From positions 1-17,804 of the forward strand of contig DHUT01000040.1 in assembly GCA_002409285.1 (NCBI GenBank): a DNA stretch of 17,804 nucleotides. Reading direction: 5' to 3'. A program made the translations under genes and the position numbers. Under the pieces are notes generated by a model that was not told the DNA's origin, ran no database searches, and saw only the letters and a program-made list of their open reading frames with translations. Of this stretch, positions 1-8,211 are shown piece after piece (position 1 is the stretch's first letter; each line of letters opens with the position of its first letter). The stretch comes from Firmicutes bacterium UBA5227 (GTDB lineage Bacteria > Bacillota > Clostridia > Tissierellales > Sedimentibacteraceae).

Positions 1-822
1 AAATATGCTAAAATGGACGCAGATGATGTTTATGACACAGGTATTGCAGGCAGAACCGGAGACGGAATAAATATGGCCTTGGCAGTGGGAGCATCAGACC
101 GAAGGCTTAACGGCTCACTCATGAATTTCGGATCAGCCATGAAACCTTATGGCGTATACGAGCCTGTTAACCTGTTAGGATGGCTGCCTGTTCTGAAGGT
201 TAACGAACATGGCAACAGATTTGTTGACGAATCCCTGATGAATGAGGACTGGGGAACTAACGGCAATTCCCAGAGACAACAGGGAACCATATATATGATA
301 ATGTCAAAACAGAATTTAGACAACTTTGCAGAAAACGGACTGCCGGGCTTTGGTGGTGAAACCCCGGATTTTTACGGAGAAATAGAAGGAGCATTAAAGG
401 ATCATCCTGATTATGTATTTGTTGCTGATTCAATTGATGATCTGGCAGAAAAAACTAACATTGACAAGGAACAGCTTAAAGCCACTATCGAAAGATACAA
501 CGGTTTTGCAAAGACAGGTATAGATCTGGATTATGGAAAGGATGCAGAATTCCTGTATCCGGTTGAAGAAGGACCATACTATGCATTAAGATTTGAATTA
601 GGCATATTTGCCACAACTGACGGTTTAGTTGTTACCCCTGATGCCCAGGTTGTAGATAAGGAAGGAAATATAATTCCCGGACTCTATGCAGGCGGCAGTG
701 ATGCAGGAGGATTAAACGGCGAAACCTACGAAGTAAGTATTGTACCCGGCGCACAACAGGCGTGGGCAGTTAATTCAGGACGCTTCGCAGTACAGGATGC
801 CGTAAGATATTTAAATAAATAA
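1..822 (+). CDS. FAD-dependent oxidoreductase (fumarate reductase/flavocytochrome c-like), C-terminal part
   Basis: The reading frame is open from the first base, so the gene begins outside the window; the in-frame ATG at 13 is probably internal. What remains (about 273 codons) is the substrate-cap region followed by the closing segment of the FAD domain. The end reads GLYAGGSDAGGLNGETYE and then PGAQQAWAVNSGRFA, the usual C-terminal pattern of the fumarate reductase / 3-ketosteroid dehydrogenase flavoprotein family, in which the 'PGLYAGG' turn contacts FAD and the last helix carries 'A...GR'. The HGxNR-like active-site stretch of true fumarate reductases is replaced by NGETYE, so the substrate cannot be named. 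Such enzymes in anaerobes reduce enoates or steroid-like acceptors. Family call is firm; function is open. A hairpin terminator follows at 894-930. Confidence 0.85.
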   Translation, partial: KYAKMDADDVYDTGIAGRTGDGINMALAVGASDRRLNGSLMNFGSAMKPYGVYEPVNLLGWLPVLKVNEHGNRFVDESLMNEDWGTNGNSQRQQGTIYMIMSKQNLDNFAENGLPGFGGETPDFYGEIEGALKDHPDYVFVADSIDDLAEKTNIDKEQLKATIERYNGFAKTGIDLDYGKDAEFLYPVEEGPYYALRFELGIFATTDGLVVTPDAQVVDKEGNIIPGLYAGGSDAGGLNGETYEVSIVPGAQQAWAVNSGRFAVQDAVRYLNK

Positions 823-883
823 AACTATTAGATAATTTTTAATAAAGCAGCTCTTTTTCACTTACAAATCAAATAGGAAGTTT

Positions 884-1015
884 TTAATATAAACATGAGC
901 AGACATTGAAGACAGTCTGCCCATGTTTTGTTATAGCCTGTATTAGCTGCCAGCACCATATTATAAACTCCCGTCCAAGCCCGCTGGATGCTCCTGTTAC
1001 AACAGCTATATTCAT
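884..1015 (-). pseudogene. Short-chain dehydrogenase/reductase remnant (N-terminus only)
   Basis: On the minus strand, a GAGGGG-type ribosome site is followed by an ATG at 1015 and the frame MNIAVVTGASSGLGREF. This is the exact opening of the classical SDR Rossmann fold: first beta strand plus the TGxxxGxG dinucleotide-binding loop. After residue 17 the similarity ends; the frame runs on as unrelated residues (IIWCWQLIQA...) and stops at codon 44, inside the terminator hairpin. A full SDR needs about 230-270 residues, including the YxxxK catalytic pair, none of which is present. The likeliest reading is an internal deletion that joined the first 51 bases to the region just before the terminator. 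It lies 47 bp downstream of msrB on the same strand, so the two were probably co-transcribed. Confidence 0.7.
894..930. terminator. Bidirectional rho-independent terminator
   Basis: Arms CATGAGCAGAC (894-904) and GTCTGCCCATG (915-925) pair over 11 bp with one mismatch around a 10-nt loop. On the plus strand TTTTGTT follows, ending the flavoprotein transcript. On the minus strand the mismatch becomes a G-U pair and TTTATATT follows, so it would also end msrB and the short-chain dehydrogenase remnant. Confidence 0.75.
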
Positions 1016-1062
1016 AAGTATCCCCTCTTACATTTTTATTTATATGAATTACTTTGAAACTA

Positions 1063-1530
1063 CTATTCCTCTGCATTTATAAGACACTTCAATTCTCCGT
1101 ATCCTTCTTTATCCATTTCTGAAAAAGGTATGAATTTAAGCGAGGCGCTGTTGATGCAGTATCTTAAGCCTCCCTTTTCAGAAGGACCGTCATTGAATAC
1201 GTGTCCTAAGTGGGAATCTCCGTCTTTGCTTCTCACCTCTGTTCTTTCCATACCATGAGTTGTATCTCTTTTATAGATTATTCTGTCCTTGCCAATAGGT
1301 TTTGTAAAGCTTGGCCAGCCACATCCGGATTCGTATTTATCGGATGAAACAAACAATGGCTCGCCGGTTACTATGTCAACGTAGATACCTTTTTCCCTGT
1401 TGTTCCAATATTCATTTTGAAACGGAGACTCGGTGTCATTCTGCTGAGTTACCCTGTACTGAATATCTGTTAATTTTTTTCTTATTTCGCTTTCAGATCC
1501 CTTAGTGTATTTCGCTTTTTTGTCTTCCAT
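1063..1530 (-). CDS. msrB: Peptide-methionine (R)-S-oxide reductase MsrB
   Basis: MsrB repairs oxidised proteins by reducing the R-epimer of methionine sulfoxide, normally recycled by thioredoxin. The 155-residue protein is a stand-alone MsrB domain of normal length. Diagnostic blocks are GCGWPSF (69-75, with Cys70 as probable resolving cysteine), GDSHLGHVF (104-112) and RYCINSASLKFIP (123-135), in which Cys125 is the catalytic residue. The paired CxxC zinc ligands found in many MsrBs are absent, so this is the zinc-free form. There is no fused MsrA. The ATG is preceded by AGGAGG (1536-1541 on plus) at good spacing and a TATAAT box at 1550-1555. Downstream on the same strand lies the SDR remnant. 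Confidence 0.95.
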   Translation of the reverse strand: MEDKKAKYTKGSESEIRKKLTDIQYRVTQQNDTESPFQNEYWNNREKGIYVDIVTGEPLFVSSDKYESGCGWPSFTKPIGKDRIIYKRDTTHGMERTEVRSKDGDSHLGHVFNDGPSEKGGLRYCINSASLKFIPFSEMDKEGYGELKCLINAEE

Positions 1531-1880
1531 GTATTCCTCCTATATGTATATTATAATATAAGTATACCATTACTTAGAAAATTTAAACCGTGCATATTTC
1601 TGTGACAATCTGATATTCTCTGGCTTTTTACCTGAGAGTGCAATTGGCGCCGTAAAAAAAATTATAGATGGTATGTATGTAGAATAAAATAATCACAAAA
1701 TAGAATTTATAAATCAGCTTCAAATGACTGAAATTTTTTCCTTAGATGTGAAATGTTCAATTGATTTCTATGTTTTAAAATAATAAAATAAATAGGATAG
1801 TAAATGTATGTAAAACGAAGATAATAATTTTTAAGAAAATTATAATATTATTGTCTATAAGAAAATTTTTGGAGGTTAAA
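1531..1880. other. Gene-free interval (350 bp) between msrB and the surface-protein gene
   Basis: I see no credible ORF here. It holds the msrB ribosome site and -10 box (to 1555), an aptamer-like segment at about 1617-1652 (see findings), a very AT-rich stretch, a TATAAT at 1841-1846 that may be the -10 of the following gene, and its GGAGGT ribosome site at 1871-1876. Confidence 0.6.
1550..1555 (-). promoter_or_regulatory. Probable -10 box of msrB
   Basis: A perfect TATAAT on the minus strand, 20 bp before the msrB start and just before its AGGAGG site. No convincing -35 is visible, and a transcript starting here would have almost no leader beyond the ribosome site. Confidence 0.4.
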
Positions 1881-3917
1881 ATGTTGAAAAGGAAAAGAAT
1901 AACAATCAATGATTTTACTAAAAAAACAGCATGTTTTCTACTGGCTGTGCTCATATGCTTTGCAGGTTCCAATAACATTGCCATGGCCGATACCGTAACA
2001 GACTATAAGTACAACAGCGGGTCTGATAATGGAATACGTGAAGTATATGTCAGCAATGGAGATAACTATTACTTTGGATGTGTTGATGAAGAAGGAAATT
2101 CAATAGTAGCGCCGGAGAAAGGGAACAATTATATAGGTAATTCAAACGGTTTTATACTTATAGGCGAAAGCAGTTCCAGAGAAGACATCACACCTAAATA
2201 TTCCGAAGATAATTTGACAACAAAGGTATTGGATGCAAAAGGCAGTCTTGTCCGTACCTTTGACATTCCTTTGGTGTGGTATGACGGGAAAAATGGTATT
2301 GCCATGCTGGGAGGTTCAGATGGCTCGATAAAATATGCGCTTACAGACGGAGATGGGGCTTTGCTTACATCTTATGACTATGACTATATAAATTATCTGG
2401 GCTCAGGATGGAATGTGTTCGAAGCTCGAAAAGGTTCATCATATGAAATGAGCTACGGCTTTCTGAATCGTACAGGAACAGAAACTATACCAGTGACTCT
2501 GAGGGCTGTTAAAGGAATGTCCTCGTCCACTCGGCAAGTTGATTCCGCGCATTATGTTGTAACTGGTGCTGACGGCTTGGAGGGTGTTGTGAATACAGAC
2601 GGTATTTTTGTCCTACAGCCCAAGTATGCGTCTGTAGGAGGCTATTTTGAAGGTTATTGCCATGTTACTGACAATACGGGAAAATCGGCATTTTTCGATG
2701 AATCCGGCAAGAATGTCACTGGTTTTATATTTGACGGTGCCGGAGATTTCAGTGAAGGATATGCACAAATCTATACTGACGGAAAATGGGGCTACATAGA
2801 TACAAGCATGACAACGACAATAAAACCTGCTTATGACCAGTCATTGCCTTTCAAAAACGGTTATGCTGAAACGATGGTTGGAGAAAACAAGACCACTATA
2901 GAAAACCCTATTAAAAAGGCAAGAAACAAAAATATTTTTGTTGATAAAAACTGGATTTATACTGAAGAGGAACCCTATATACAAAATAACAGGACTATGG
3001 TTCCATTGCGCATGATAGCAGAGGCAATGGGCTGTTCAGTAGAATGGAAATCAGAAGACAGAGAAATAATAATCCAGGACGATAATTGTATAATCCATAT
3101 TGCTATAGATAATCTACAGGCTACAGTCAATGTATTTGATGATGGGAAACCTGCTGAAACGGTTATGTTAGATGCTTCCCCCAAGATAGTAGGAGGGCGT
3201 ACATATGTGCCTCTGCGTTTTATTGCGGAAAACATGAATGCTTTGGTTGAATGGGAACAGGCTACAGGGACTGTTCGTATTACTTCACAAACAAATATTA
3301 AGAAATCAAAAATGGTCTCAGGTTTGCCAGAGGCTGATGCAAAGCTGTATCCGTTCCGGGAAACAGAAGGAAGTTATAAAGGGTTTATAGTAGAGATCAA
3401 AGGAGAAAGTAAGTATTTTGATTGGGAAAATACGGTTAATCCTACTTATGCTCCAAAGATGTTTTATGATGATATTAACAGTGATGGGAAAAATGAACTG
3501 ATTGTCATTTTGACCATAGGAACAGGCACTGGAGTTCATATTGAAAAAATACATGTTATAGATCCTGAAAACTTCACGGAATATGAAGCTGTGAATCCAT
3601 TGGATATTATCAATCAAAATGTTGGCTCGTCAATCATGCATGAAAATGACAGTACTATTATAACAGTAACAGTTAATGGACTTGATTCCAGAATTACATT
3701 GAATGAGGAGTATGTTTCAAATAATAATTGGGCTGATGAGGTGATTTTTAAAAATATAATAAAGTATTCTGTAGAGGATTCAGAATTAAAGGCAATTATT
3801 TCTGCTCAGGTATCTCCTACAGTTTATATTGGAGAAATTATTATAACTTATAAGTTTGGAAATAATAATTATGTCATGGATGAATTAAGTTATGTACCTT
3901 ATGAATTTAGTGAATAA
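1881..3917 (+). CDS. Secreted WG-repeat / copper-amine-oxidase-N domain surface protein
   Basis: The start is placed at ATG 1881, 4 bp after GGAGGT (1871-1876), rather than the unsupported upstream ATG at 1851; this gives 678 residues. Residues 1-36 are a signal peptide: basic MLKRKR, hydrophobic core around 18-30, cleavage likely after AMA. Residues about 60-335 carry degenerate WG (KWG) repeats, clearest at GKWGYIDTSMTTTIKPAYD (301-319), each pairing a glycine turn with an 'I.P.Y' strand. Residues about 350-470 are a copper-amine-oxidase N-like domain with the doubled NNRTMVPLRMIAEAMG (369-384) and GGRTYVPLRFIAENM (438-452) halves typical of clostridial surface proteins. The C-terminus has a DINSDGKNEL calcium-loop-like motif (531-540) resembling FG-GAP/VCBS strands. 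It is probably wall-associated; no LPxTG or S-layer anchor is seen, and its ligand is unknown. It is monocistronic, ending at a strong terminator. Confidence 0.85.
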   Translation: MLKRKRITINDFTKKTACFLLAVLICFAGSNNIAMADTVTDYKYNSGSDNGIREVYVSNGDNYYFGCVDEEGNSIVAPEKGNNYIGNSNGFILIGESSSREDITPKYSEDNLTTKVLDAKGSLVRTFDIPLVWYDGKNGIAMLGGSDGSIKYALTDGDGALLTSYDYDYINYLGSGWNVFEARKGSSYEMSYGFLNRTGTETIPVTLRAVKGMSSSTRQVDSAHYVVTGADGLEGVVNTDGIFVLQPKYASVGGYFEGYCHVTDNTGKSAFFDESGKNVTGFIFDGAGDFSEGYAQIYTDGKWGYIDTSMTTTIKPAYDQSLPFKNGYAETMVGENKTTIENPIKKARNKNIFVDKNWIYTEEEPYIQNNRTMVPLRMIAEAMGCSVEWKSEDREIIIQDDNCIIHIAIDNLQATVNVFDDGKPAETVMLDASPKIVGGRTYVPLRFIAENMNALVEWEQATGTVRITSQTNIKKSKMVSGLPEADAKLYPFRETEGSYKGFIVEIKGESKYFDWENTVNPTYAPKMFYDDINSDGKNELIVILTIGTGTGVHIEKIHVIDPENFTEYEAVNPLDIINQNVGSSIMHENDSTIITVTVNGLDSRITLNEEYVSNNNWADEVIFKNIIKYSVEDSELKAIISAQVSPTVYIGEIIITYKFGNNNYVMDELSYVPYEFSE

Positions 3918-3921
3918 GGGG

Positions 3922-3948
3922 AGCCGGCATATAAGCCGGCTTTCTTTT
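3922..3948 (+). terminator. Rho-independent terminator of the surface-protein gene
   Basis: AGCCGGC (3922-3928) and GCCGGCT (3935-3941) form a perfect 7-bp GC-rich stem with a 6-nt loop, followed by TTTCTTTT, five bases after the stop codon. Confidence 0.9.
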
Positions 3949-3970
3949 AAAAATATTTTAAACTGTACTT

Positions 3971-4312
3971 TTAATATCCTTCAACTTTGAAAAAGGTTTG
4001 GTTTCCTACAACGAACTTTTCAACAACTTCCTTAGGACCAGTTCCAAGATCATATTTTTCGGTATCTCCGTCAATTATGACTGTGGCATTATAAAGTGTA
4101 TTTGTCATAAACCAAAGACAAGTTCCAATTGGATTGTCTTGTGTAGACATGTTCAAGGCAATATATAGACTGTCATTCCAGCCTTGGGAGTCTAAATCCG
4201 GTTCTCTCGCAGACAATGTTGTCATACCTTCAAAAGCATTTGGATACAATAAAACACCTTCATAAGTATTAACTTTTGTTATGGCGGGCGGTGTTATACA
4301 CAAGGCACGGAA
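3971..4312 (-). pseudogene. Start-less ORF fragment, C-terminal piece of an unrecognised protein
   Basis: On the minus strand an open frame of about 113 codons runs from just after a stop (4313-4315) to a TAA at 3971. Its composition looks protein-coding (KVNTYEGVLLYPNAFEG, then DSQGWNDSLYIALNMS, ending QTFFKVEGY), with alternating hydrophobic beta-rich segments. It has no ATG at its head: the only possible start is a TTG at 4303, with no ribosome site before it, and a stop lies four codons upstream. I take it as the 3' end of a gene whose 5' part has been lost. I do not recognise the family. It sits convergent to the surface-protein gene and divergent from ftsH. An alternative is a small gene translated from the TTG. 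Confidence 0.45.
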
Positions 4313-4334
4313 TTAACAGATTTAAGTTTCAATT

Positions 4335-4387
4335 AATAAATTATGGATATAATACTATTGTATAAAAATATGTATCCATAATTTATT
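4335..4387. repeat. 15-bp perfect inverted repeat before the ftsH-family gene
   Basis: AATAAATTATGGATA (4335-4349) is repeated in exact inverse orientation as TATCCATAATTTATT (4373-4387), with 23 bp between. The right arm ends four bases before the AGGAGG ribosome site of the next gene, and a TATAAT (4348-4353) overlaps the inner end of the left arm. The position suits a repressor operator straddling the promoter, or an RNA stem if transcription starts upstream. Confidence 0.6.
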
Positions 4388-4400
4388 TTCAGGAGGAAAA

Positions 4401-6230
4401 ATGAAGGAACAGAAGAATAACAGAAAACCGTTTATATATTATTACGTAATAGTTTTAATTGTTATGGTTATATTAAACACTTTGATAGTTCCATATTTAA
4501 ACAAGTTGAGTTCAAAGGTAGTTGAGGTTGACTATGGCACATTTTTATCAATGGTTGAGGCCGGAGATGTGACAACTGTTGAAGTTGATGAAAAACAAAT
4601 TGCTTTTTTATCAAAATCACAGGAGGGAATTGTATATATAACAGGAAGAATGGATGATCCCGGTCTGGTTGACAGACTGCATGACTCTGACAGTGAAATT
4701 AAATTTTCCAAGGTAGTTCCCAAAGAAAATTCCACATTTTTAAATGCCATATTGTCATGGGTACTTCCGCTTATAATATTCATTGGATTAGGGCAGTTGC
4801 TGTCAAGACAGCTGCAGAAAAAAATGGGATCCGGAGGTGCAATGCAGTTTGGAAAAAGCAATGCGAAGGTGTATGTGGAGGCTCAGACCGGGAAAAGATT
4901 TGATGATGTTGCGGGTCAGGATGAAGCAAAGGAAGCACTGACTGAAATTGTGGACTTTCTTCACAATCCGCAAAAGTATGAAGGAATAGGAGCAGTAATG
5001 CCTAAAGGTGCATTGCTTGTAGGTCCTCCCGGAACAGGTAAGACATTGCTGGCAAAGGCTGTGGCCGGTGAGGCAAAGGTGCCGTTTTTTTCCATATCAG
5101 GTTCTGAGTTTGTTGAGATGTTTGTGGGAATGGGCGCTGCTAAAGTTAGAGATTTATTTAATCAGGCACAGGAGAAAGCGCCGTGTATTGTTTTTATTGA
5201 TGAAATAGATACAATAGGTAAAAAGAGAGACGGAGCAGGGGGAATCGGAGGCAACGACGAAAGAGAACAGACATTGAACCAGCTTTTAACAGAGATGGAC
5301 GGATTTGACGGCAAAAAGGGAGTTGTGATTCTTGCGGCTACCAACAGACCCGAATCGTTGGACAAGGCATTATTGAGGCCCGGACGTTTTGACAGACGTA
5401 TACCTGTTGAGCTGCCTGATTTGGCAGGAAGGGAAGCCATACTTAAGGTTCATGCAAAAAATGTGCAGTTGGAAGATAACATTGACTTTAACGCGATAGC
5501 AAGAGCTACTGCCGGAGCCAGCGGTGCAGAGCTTGCAAATATAATAAATGAAGGAGCTTTGCGAGCTGTTAAAAACGGAAGAAATAAAACTTCGCAGGAG
5601 GATCTGGAAGAAGCTGTTGAGGTTGTAATAGCAGGGTATCAGAGGAAAAATGCTGTTATTTCGCCGAAAGAAAAGAAGATTGTGGCATACCACGAAATAG
5701 GTCATGCGCTGGTTGCGGCAAAACAGACCGAGTCGGCTCCCGTTCATAAAATTACCATTATACCTCGTACGTCAGGTGCGTTGGGATATACAATGCAGGT
5801 TGCTGAGGAAGAGCAATTTCTCATGTCAAAAGAAGAGGCGTTCAATAAAATAGTTACCTTCACAGGAGGGCGTGCTGCTGAGGAAGTTATATTTAACACA
5901 TTTACAACCGGTGCGTCAAATGATATTGAACAGGCTACAAAGCTGGCACGTGCAATGGTTACACGTTATGGAATGAGTGAGGAATTCGACATGATGGCAT
6001 TGGAAAGCGTCAATAATCCGTATTTGAGCGCAGATTCGTCGTTGACATGCTCATCTGAAACCTCAAGCAAAATTGATGATGAGGTATTGAGAATAATTAA
6101 GGAGGCTCATGGAAAGGCAGTTAGAATTTTAAGAGAAAATGAAGAAAAACTTCATGAGCTCGCAAGTTATTTATTAGAAAAAGAAACAATTACAGGTGAT
6201 GAATTTATGAAAATTTTAAATACTATTTAA
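4401..6230 (+). CDS. ftsH: ATP-dependent zinc metalloprotease FtsH
   Basis: FtsH is a membrane-anchored hexameric AAA+ protease that degrades misfolded membrane proteins and some regulators. Order along the 609 residues: transmembrane helix about 12-33, external domain about 35-110, second helix about 112-134, Walker A GPPGTGKT (208-215), pore loop in EMFVGMGAAKVRDLF, Walker B VFIDEID (264-270), second region of homology ATNRPESLDKALLRPGRFDRR, zinc motif HEIGH (431-435), and the third zinc ligand Asp508 in SNDIEQATKLA. All catalytic residues are present. The protein ends soon after the protease domain, without the long hydrophilic tail of some FtsH proteins. AGGAGG lies a few bases before the ATG. 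The usual tilS-hpt neighbours of the main housekeeping ftsH are absent, so this may be an additional copy; that is inference. Confidence 0.96.
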   Translation: MKEQKNNRKPFIYYYVIVLIVMVILNTLIVPYLNKLSSKVVEVDYGTFLSMVEAGDVTTVEVDEKQIAFLSKSQEGIVYITGRMDDPGLVDRLHDSDSEIKFSKVVPKENSTFLNAILSWVLPLIIFIGLGQLLSRQLQKKMGSGGAMQFGKSNAKVYVEAQTGKRFDDVAGQDEAKEALTEIVDFLHNPQKYEGIGAVMPKGALLVGPPGTGKTLLAKAVAGEAKVPFFSISGSEFVEMFVGMGAAKVRDLFNQAQEKAPCIVFIDEIDTIGKKRDGAGGIGGNDEREQTLNQLLTEMDGFDGKKGVVILAATNRPESLDKALLRPGRFDRRIPVELPDLAGREAILKVHAKNVQLEDNIDFNAIARATAGASGAELANIINEGALRAVKNGRNKTSQEDLEEAVEVVIAGYQRKNAVISPKEKKIVAYHEIGHALVAAKQTESAPVHKITIIPRTSGALGYTMQVAEEEQFLMSKEEAFNKIVTFTGGRAAEEVIFNTFTTGASNDIEQATKLARAMVTRYGMSEEFDMMALESVNNPYLSADSSLTCSSETSSKIDDEVLRIIKEAHGKAVRILRENEEKLHELASYLLEKETITGDEFMKILNTI

Positions 6231-6240
6231 AATAAATATA

Positions 6241-6249
6241 TGGTATAAT
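6241..6249 (+). promoter_or_regulatory. Extended -10 promoter of the glycosyltransferase gene
   Basis: TGGTATAAT is an extended -10 (TGn followed by TATAAT), just after the ftsH stop and about 50 bp before the next start. No good -35 is seen, as is common for extended -10 promoters. Confidence 0.5.
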
Positions 6250-6299
6250 TTGAGTAAGCTGTTAAAAAATTAAATTATCATTAATCAGGAGAATCATCT

Positions 6300-7163
6300 A
6301 TGAATATTTTAGTCACGTTAGATTCAAATTATATTGAGCAATTGGCGGTAATGCTTACATCGCTTATAAAATCAAATCCAGGTGAAAAATTTGATGTGTA
6401 TGTTGCACATTCCTCAATGGATGAAGAGGACTTTAATTTAATAAACGGCAGTGTGGATACTGATGTATGCAATATTTTAAACGTTAAGATACCACAGGAT
6501 ATGTTTGATGATGCGCCTACTACGGACAGATATCCCAAGGAAATGTATTATCGAATTTTTGCCGCTCAGTTTCTTCCTCTTAACCTGGACAAGATTTTGT
6601 ACCTGGATCCGGATCTTGTTATAATTAACAGTATTGAAGAACTGTATGTAATGAATCTTGGAAGTAACTTTTTTGCTGCGGCATCCCATGTGGACAAAAG
6701 CTTGAAAAAAATAAATGAAATAAGGCTTGATATGCCTGAGGACAGCACATATATAAACTCGGGAGTAATGCTTTTGAATTTGCCCCAGCTTAGAAAAAAC
6801 CAAAGAGCTCAGGAGGTGTATGATTATATAGAAGAAAAAAAACTATTTTTCGTTCTTCCTGACCAGGATATTCTAAACGGAGTATACGGAGATAAGACGG
6901 TTCATCTTGATGCCTTGAGATATAACCTAAGTGACAGATTCTTAACCTTTTATAACGCAAATCCGAAAAATTTAGGCAGCAGAAAGGATATGAGATGGAT
7001 TGCCCATAACACATCAATTATACACTACTGCGGAAGAAACAAGCCTTGGAAAAGCAATTACAGGGGAGATTTGGGAGTTTTTTACTATTACTATGAAAAT
7101 CTTTTGAAGCGAAATAATAATACTATATTAGAGAAAAGGTGGGAAGATGAAACTGTGCTGTGA
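6300..7163 (+). CDS. Glycosyltransferase family 8 protein
   Basis: This 287-residue protein belongs to the retaining GT8 (LgtC/glycogenin-like) family, which moves a sugar from a nucleotide sugar to lipopolysaccharide, wall polymers or proteins. It opens with MNILVTLDSNYIEQLAVMLTS, the usual first strand and nucleotide-binding helix. The metal-binding DxD is DPD (103-105) in ILYLDPDLVI. NSGVMLLNL and DQDILNGVY follow in family order, and the C-terminal IIHYCGRNKPWK supplies the conserved His/Gly/Lys cluster near the donor. No membrane segment is seen, so it acts in the cytoplasm or at the inner membrane face. CAGGAGA precedes the ATG. The acceptor cannot be told from sequence. Confidence 0.92.
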   Translation: MNILVTLDSNYIEQLAVMLTSLIKSNPGEKFDVYVAHSSMDEEDFNLINGSVDTDVCNILNVKIPQDMFDDAPTTDRYPKEMYYRIFAAQFLPLNLDKILYLDPDLVIINSIEELYVMNLGSNFFAAASHVDKSLKKINEIRLDMPEDSTYINSGVMLLNLPQLRKNQRAQEVYDYIEEKKLFFVLPDQDILNGVYGDKTVHLDALRYNLSDRFLTFYNANPKNLGSRKDMRWIAHNTSIIHYCGRNKPWKSNYRGDLGVFYYYYENLLKRNNNTILEKRWEDETVL

Positions 7164-7258
7164 TGCTGCCATCTTAGGATTATGGCGATCTGTACCTTTT
7201 GAAAATGTCAGAATACATTATAATAAAGGGGACATTTTTTAAGAAAGGAAATGAAATT

Positions 7259-8125
7259 ATGAAAAACGTTCCGAAGGTAGCGGCAGTACACGACATTTCA
7301 GGTATTGGAAGATGTTCAATGACGGTGATTTTACCTGTGATGTCGGCATTGGGATGTCAGGTTTGTCCGCTTCCCACAGCTCTTTTAAGCAATCATTCAG
7401 AGTATGAATATTTTTATTTTTTCGATTTTACCGATTACATGGAAGAATACTATAAATGCTGGGAAAAGAACAATGCACAATTTGACTGTCTCTACACCGG
7501 GTTTATCGGTTCTGAAAAGCAGATAAACATAATGATAGAAATAATAAATAAAATGAAAAAAGACAATAATCCATTAATTGTTGTGGATCCGGTAATGGGA
7601 GATCATGGAGAGGTTTATAAAACATATACCTCCGAGATGGTCCGAAAAATGGAATGTCTTGTGAGCAGAGCTGATATCATTACCCCTAACTTAACTGAAG
7701 CATCAATACTGTTGGGTAAAAAATACAGCGGAGAGACTGTCAGTATTGAGCAATTAAAGGAATATTTAACAGAGCTATGCCGTCTGGGACCCGGCATATC
7801 GGTGATAACAGGAATTACAACTGATGAGGGAGAACATATCAATGCCTGCTGCGATAAGAGTACAAACCAATATTGGAAGGTACCCTTTGAGTATGTTGAT
7901 ATTAGATATCCGGGAACAGGAGACTTGTTTACGGCATTGTTCACAGGTTATTTGTTAAACGGAAGGGTACTGCCTGAGGCAATGGAGGCTGCATCCATAT
8001 TTGTTTCCAAGGCTGTACGTGCTACATATGAAGCTAAATCACCAAGCTCGGAGGGGGTTCTTTTCGAAAAGGTAATGAGAGAGCTTTATACAGAATATGT
8101 AAGTTATAAATATTCTATAATTTAA
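7259..8125 (+). CDS. Pyridoxal/pyridoxamine kinase (PfkB/ribokinase-like fold)
   Basis: The enzyme phosphorylates vitamin B6 vitamers (pyridoxal, pyridoxamine, pyridoxine) with ATP in the salvage route to pyridoxal phosphate. I place the start at ATG 7259, preceded by AAAGGAA and giving a 288-residue protein with the family-typical beginning KVAAVHDISGIGRCSM; the ATG at 7199 has no ribosome site and adds an atypical tail. Motifs: SNHSEY (44-49) in the substrate pocket, VVDPVMGDHGEVY (108-120) for the nucleotide and metal, TPNLTEA (142-148), and PGTGDLFTA (218-226) with Asp222 as catalytic base. A weak promoter (TATAAT at 7219-7224) lies between it and the glycosyltransferase gene. A terminator follows at 8155. 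The pdxK/pdxY naming is not consistent for this clostridial group, so no symbol is given. Confidence 0.92.
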   Translation: MKNVPKVAAVHDISGIGRCSMTVILPVMSALGCQVCPLPTALLSNHSEYEYFYFFDFTDYMEEYYKCWEKNNAQFDCLYTGFIGSEKQINIMIEIINKMKKDNNPLIVVDPVMGDHGEVYKTYTSEMVRKMECLVSRADIITPNLTEASILLGKKYSGETVSIEQLKEYLTELCRLGPGISVITGITTDEGEHINACCDKSTNQYWKVPFEYVDIRYPGTGDLFTALFTGYLLNGRVLPEAMEAASIFVSKAVRATYEAKSPSSEGVLFEKVMRELYTEYVSYKYSII

Positions 8126-8154
8126 GTATTAATAGAAAGCATATAATTTTTATG

Positions 8155-8211
8155 CAGGAAAGCAGTTCGAAATAATTAGCGAAATATGGAAGAACTTTTT
8201 CCTGTTTTTTT
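8155..8211 (+). terminator. Rho-independent terminator of the pyridoxal kinase gene
   Basis: CAGGAAA (8155-8161) pairs with TTTCCTG (about 8198-8204), and inside it AGTTC (8164-8168) pairs with GAACT (8192-8196). A run of eight T residues follows at once. Confidence 0.8.

Noticed and set aside
858..1076. 72-codon minus-strand ORF over the SDR remnant
   Set aside because: It is in a different frame from the recognisable SDR start, has no ribosome site, and overlaps the end of msrB; the SDR frame explains the sequence better.
7152..7185. Terminator between the glycosyltransferase and pyridoxal kinase genes
   Set aside because: The GCCAT/ATGGC stem has only 5 bp and no T tract directly after it.
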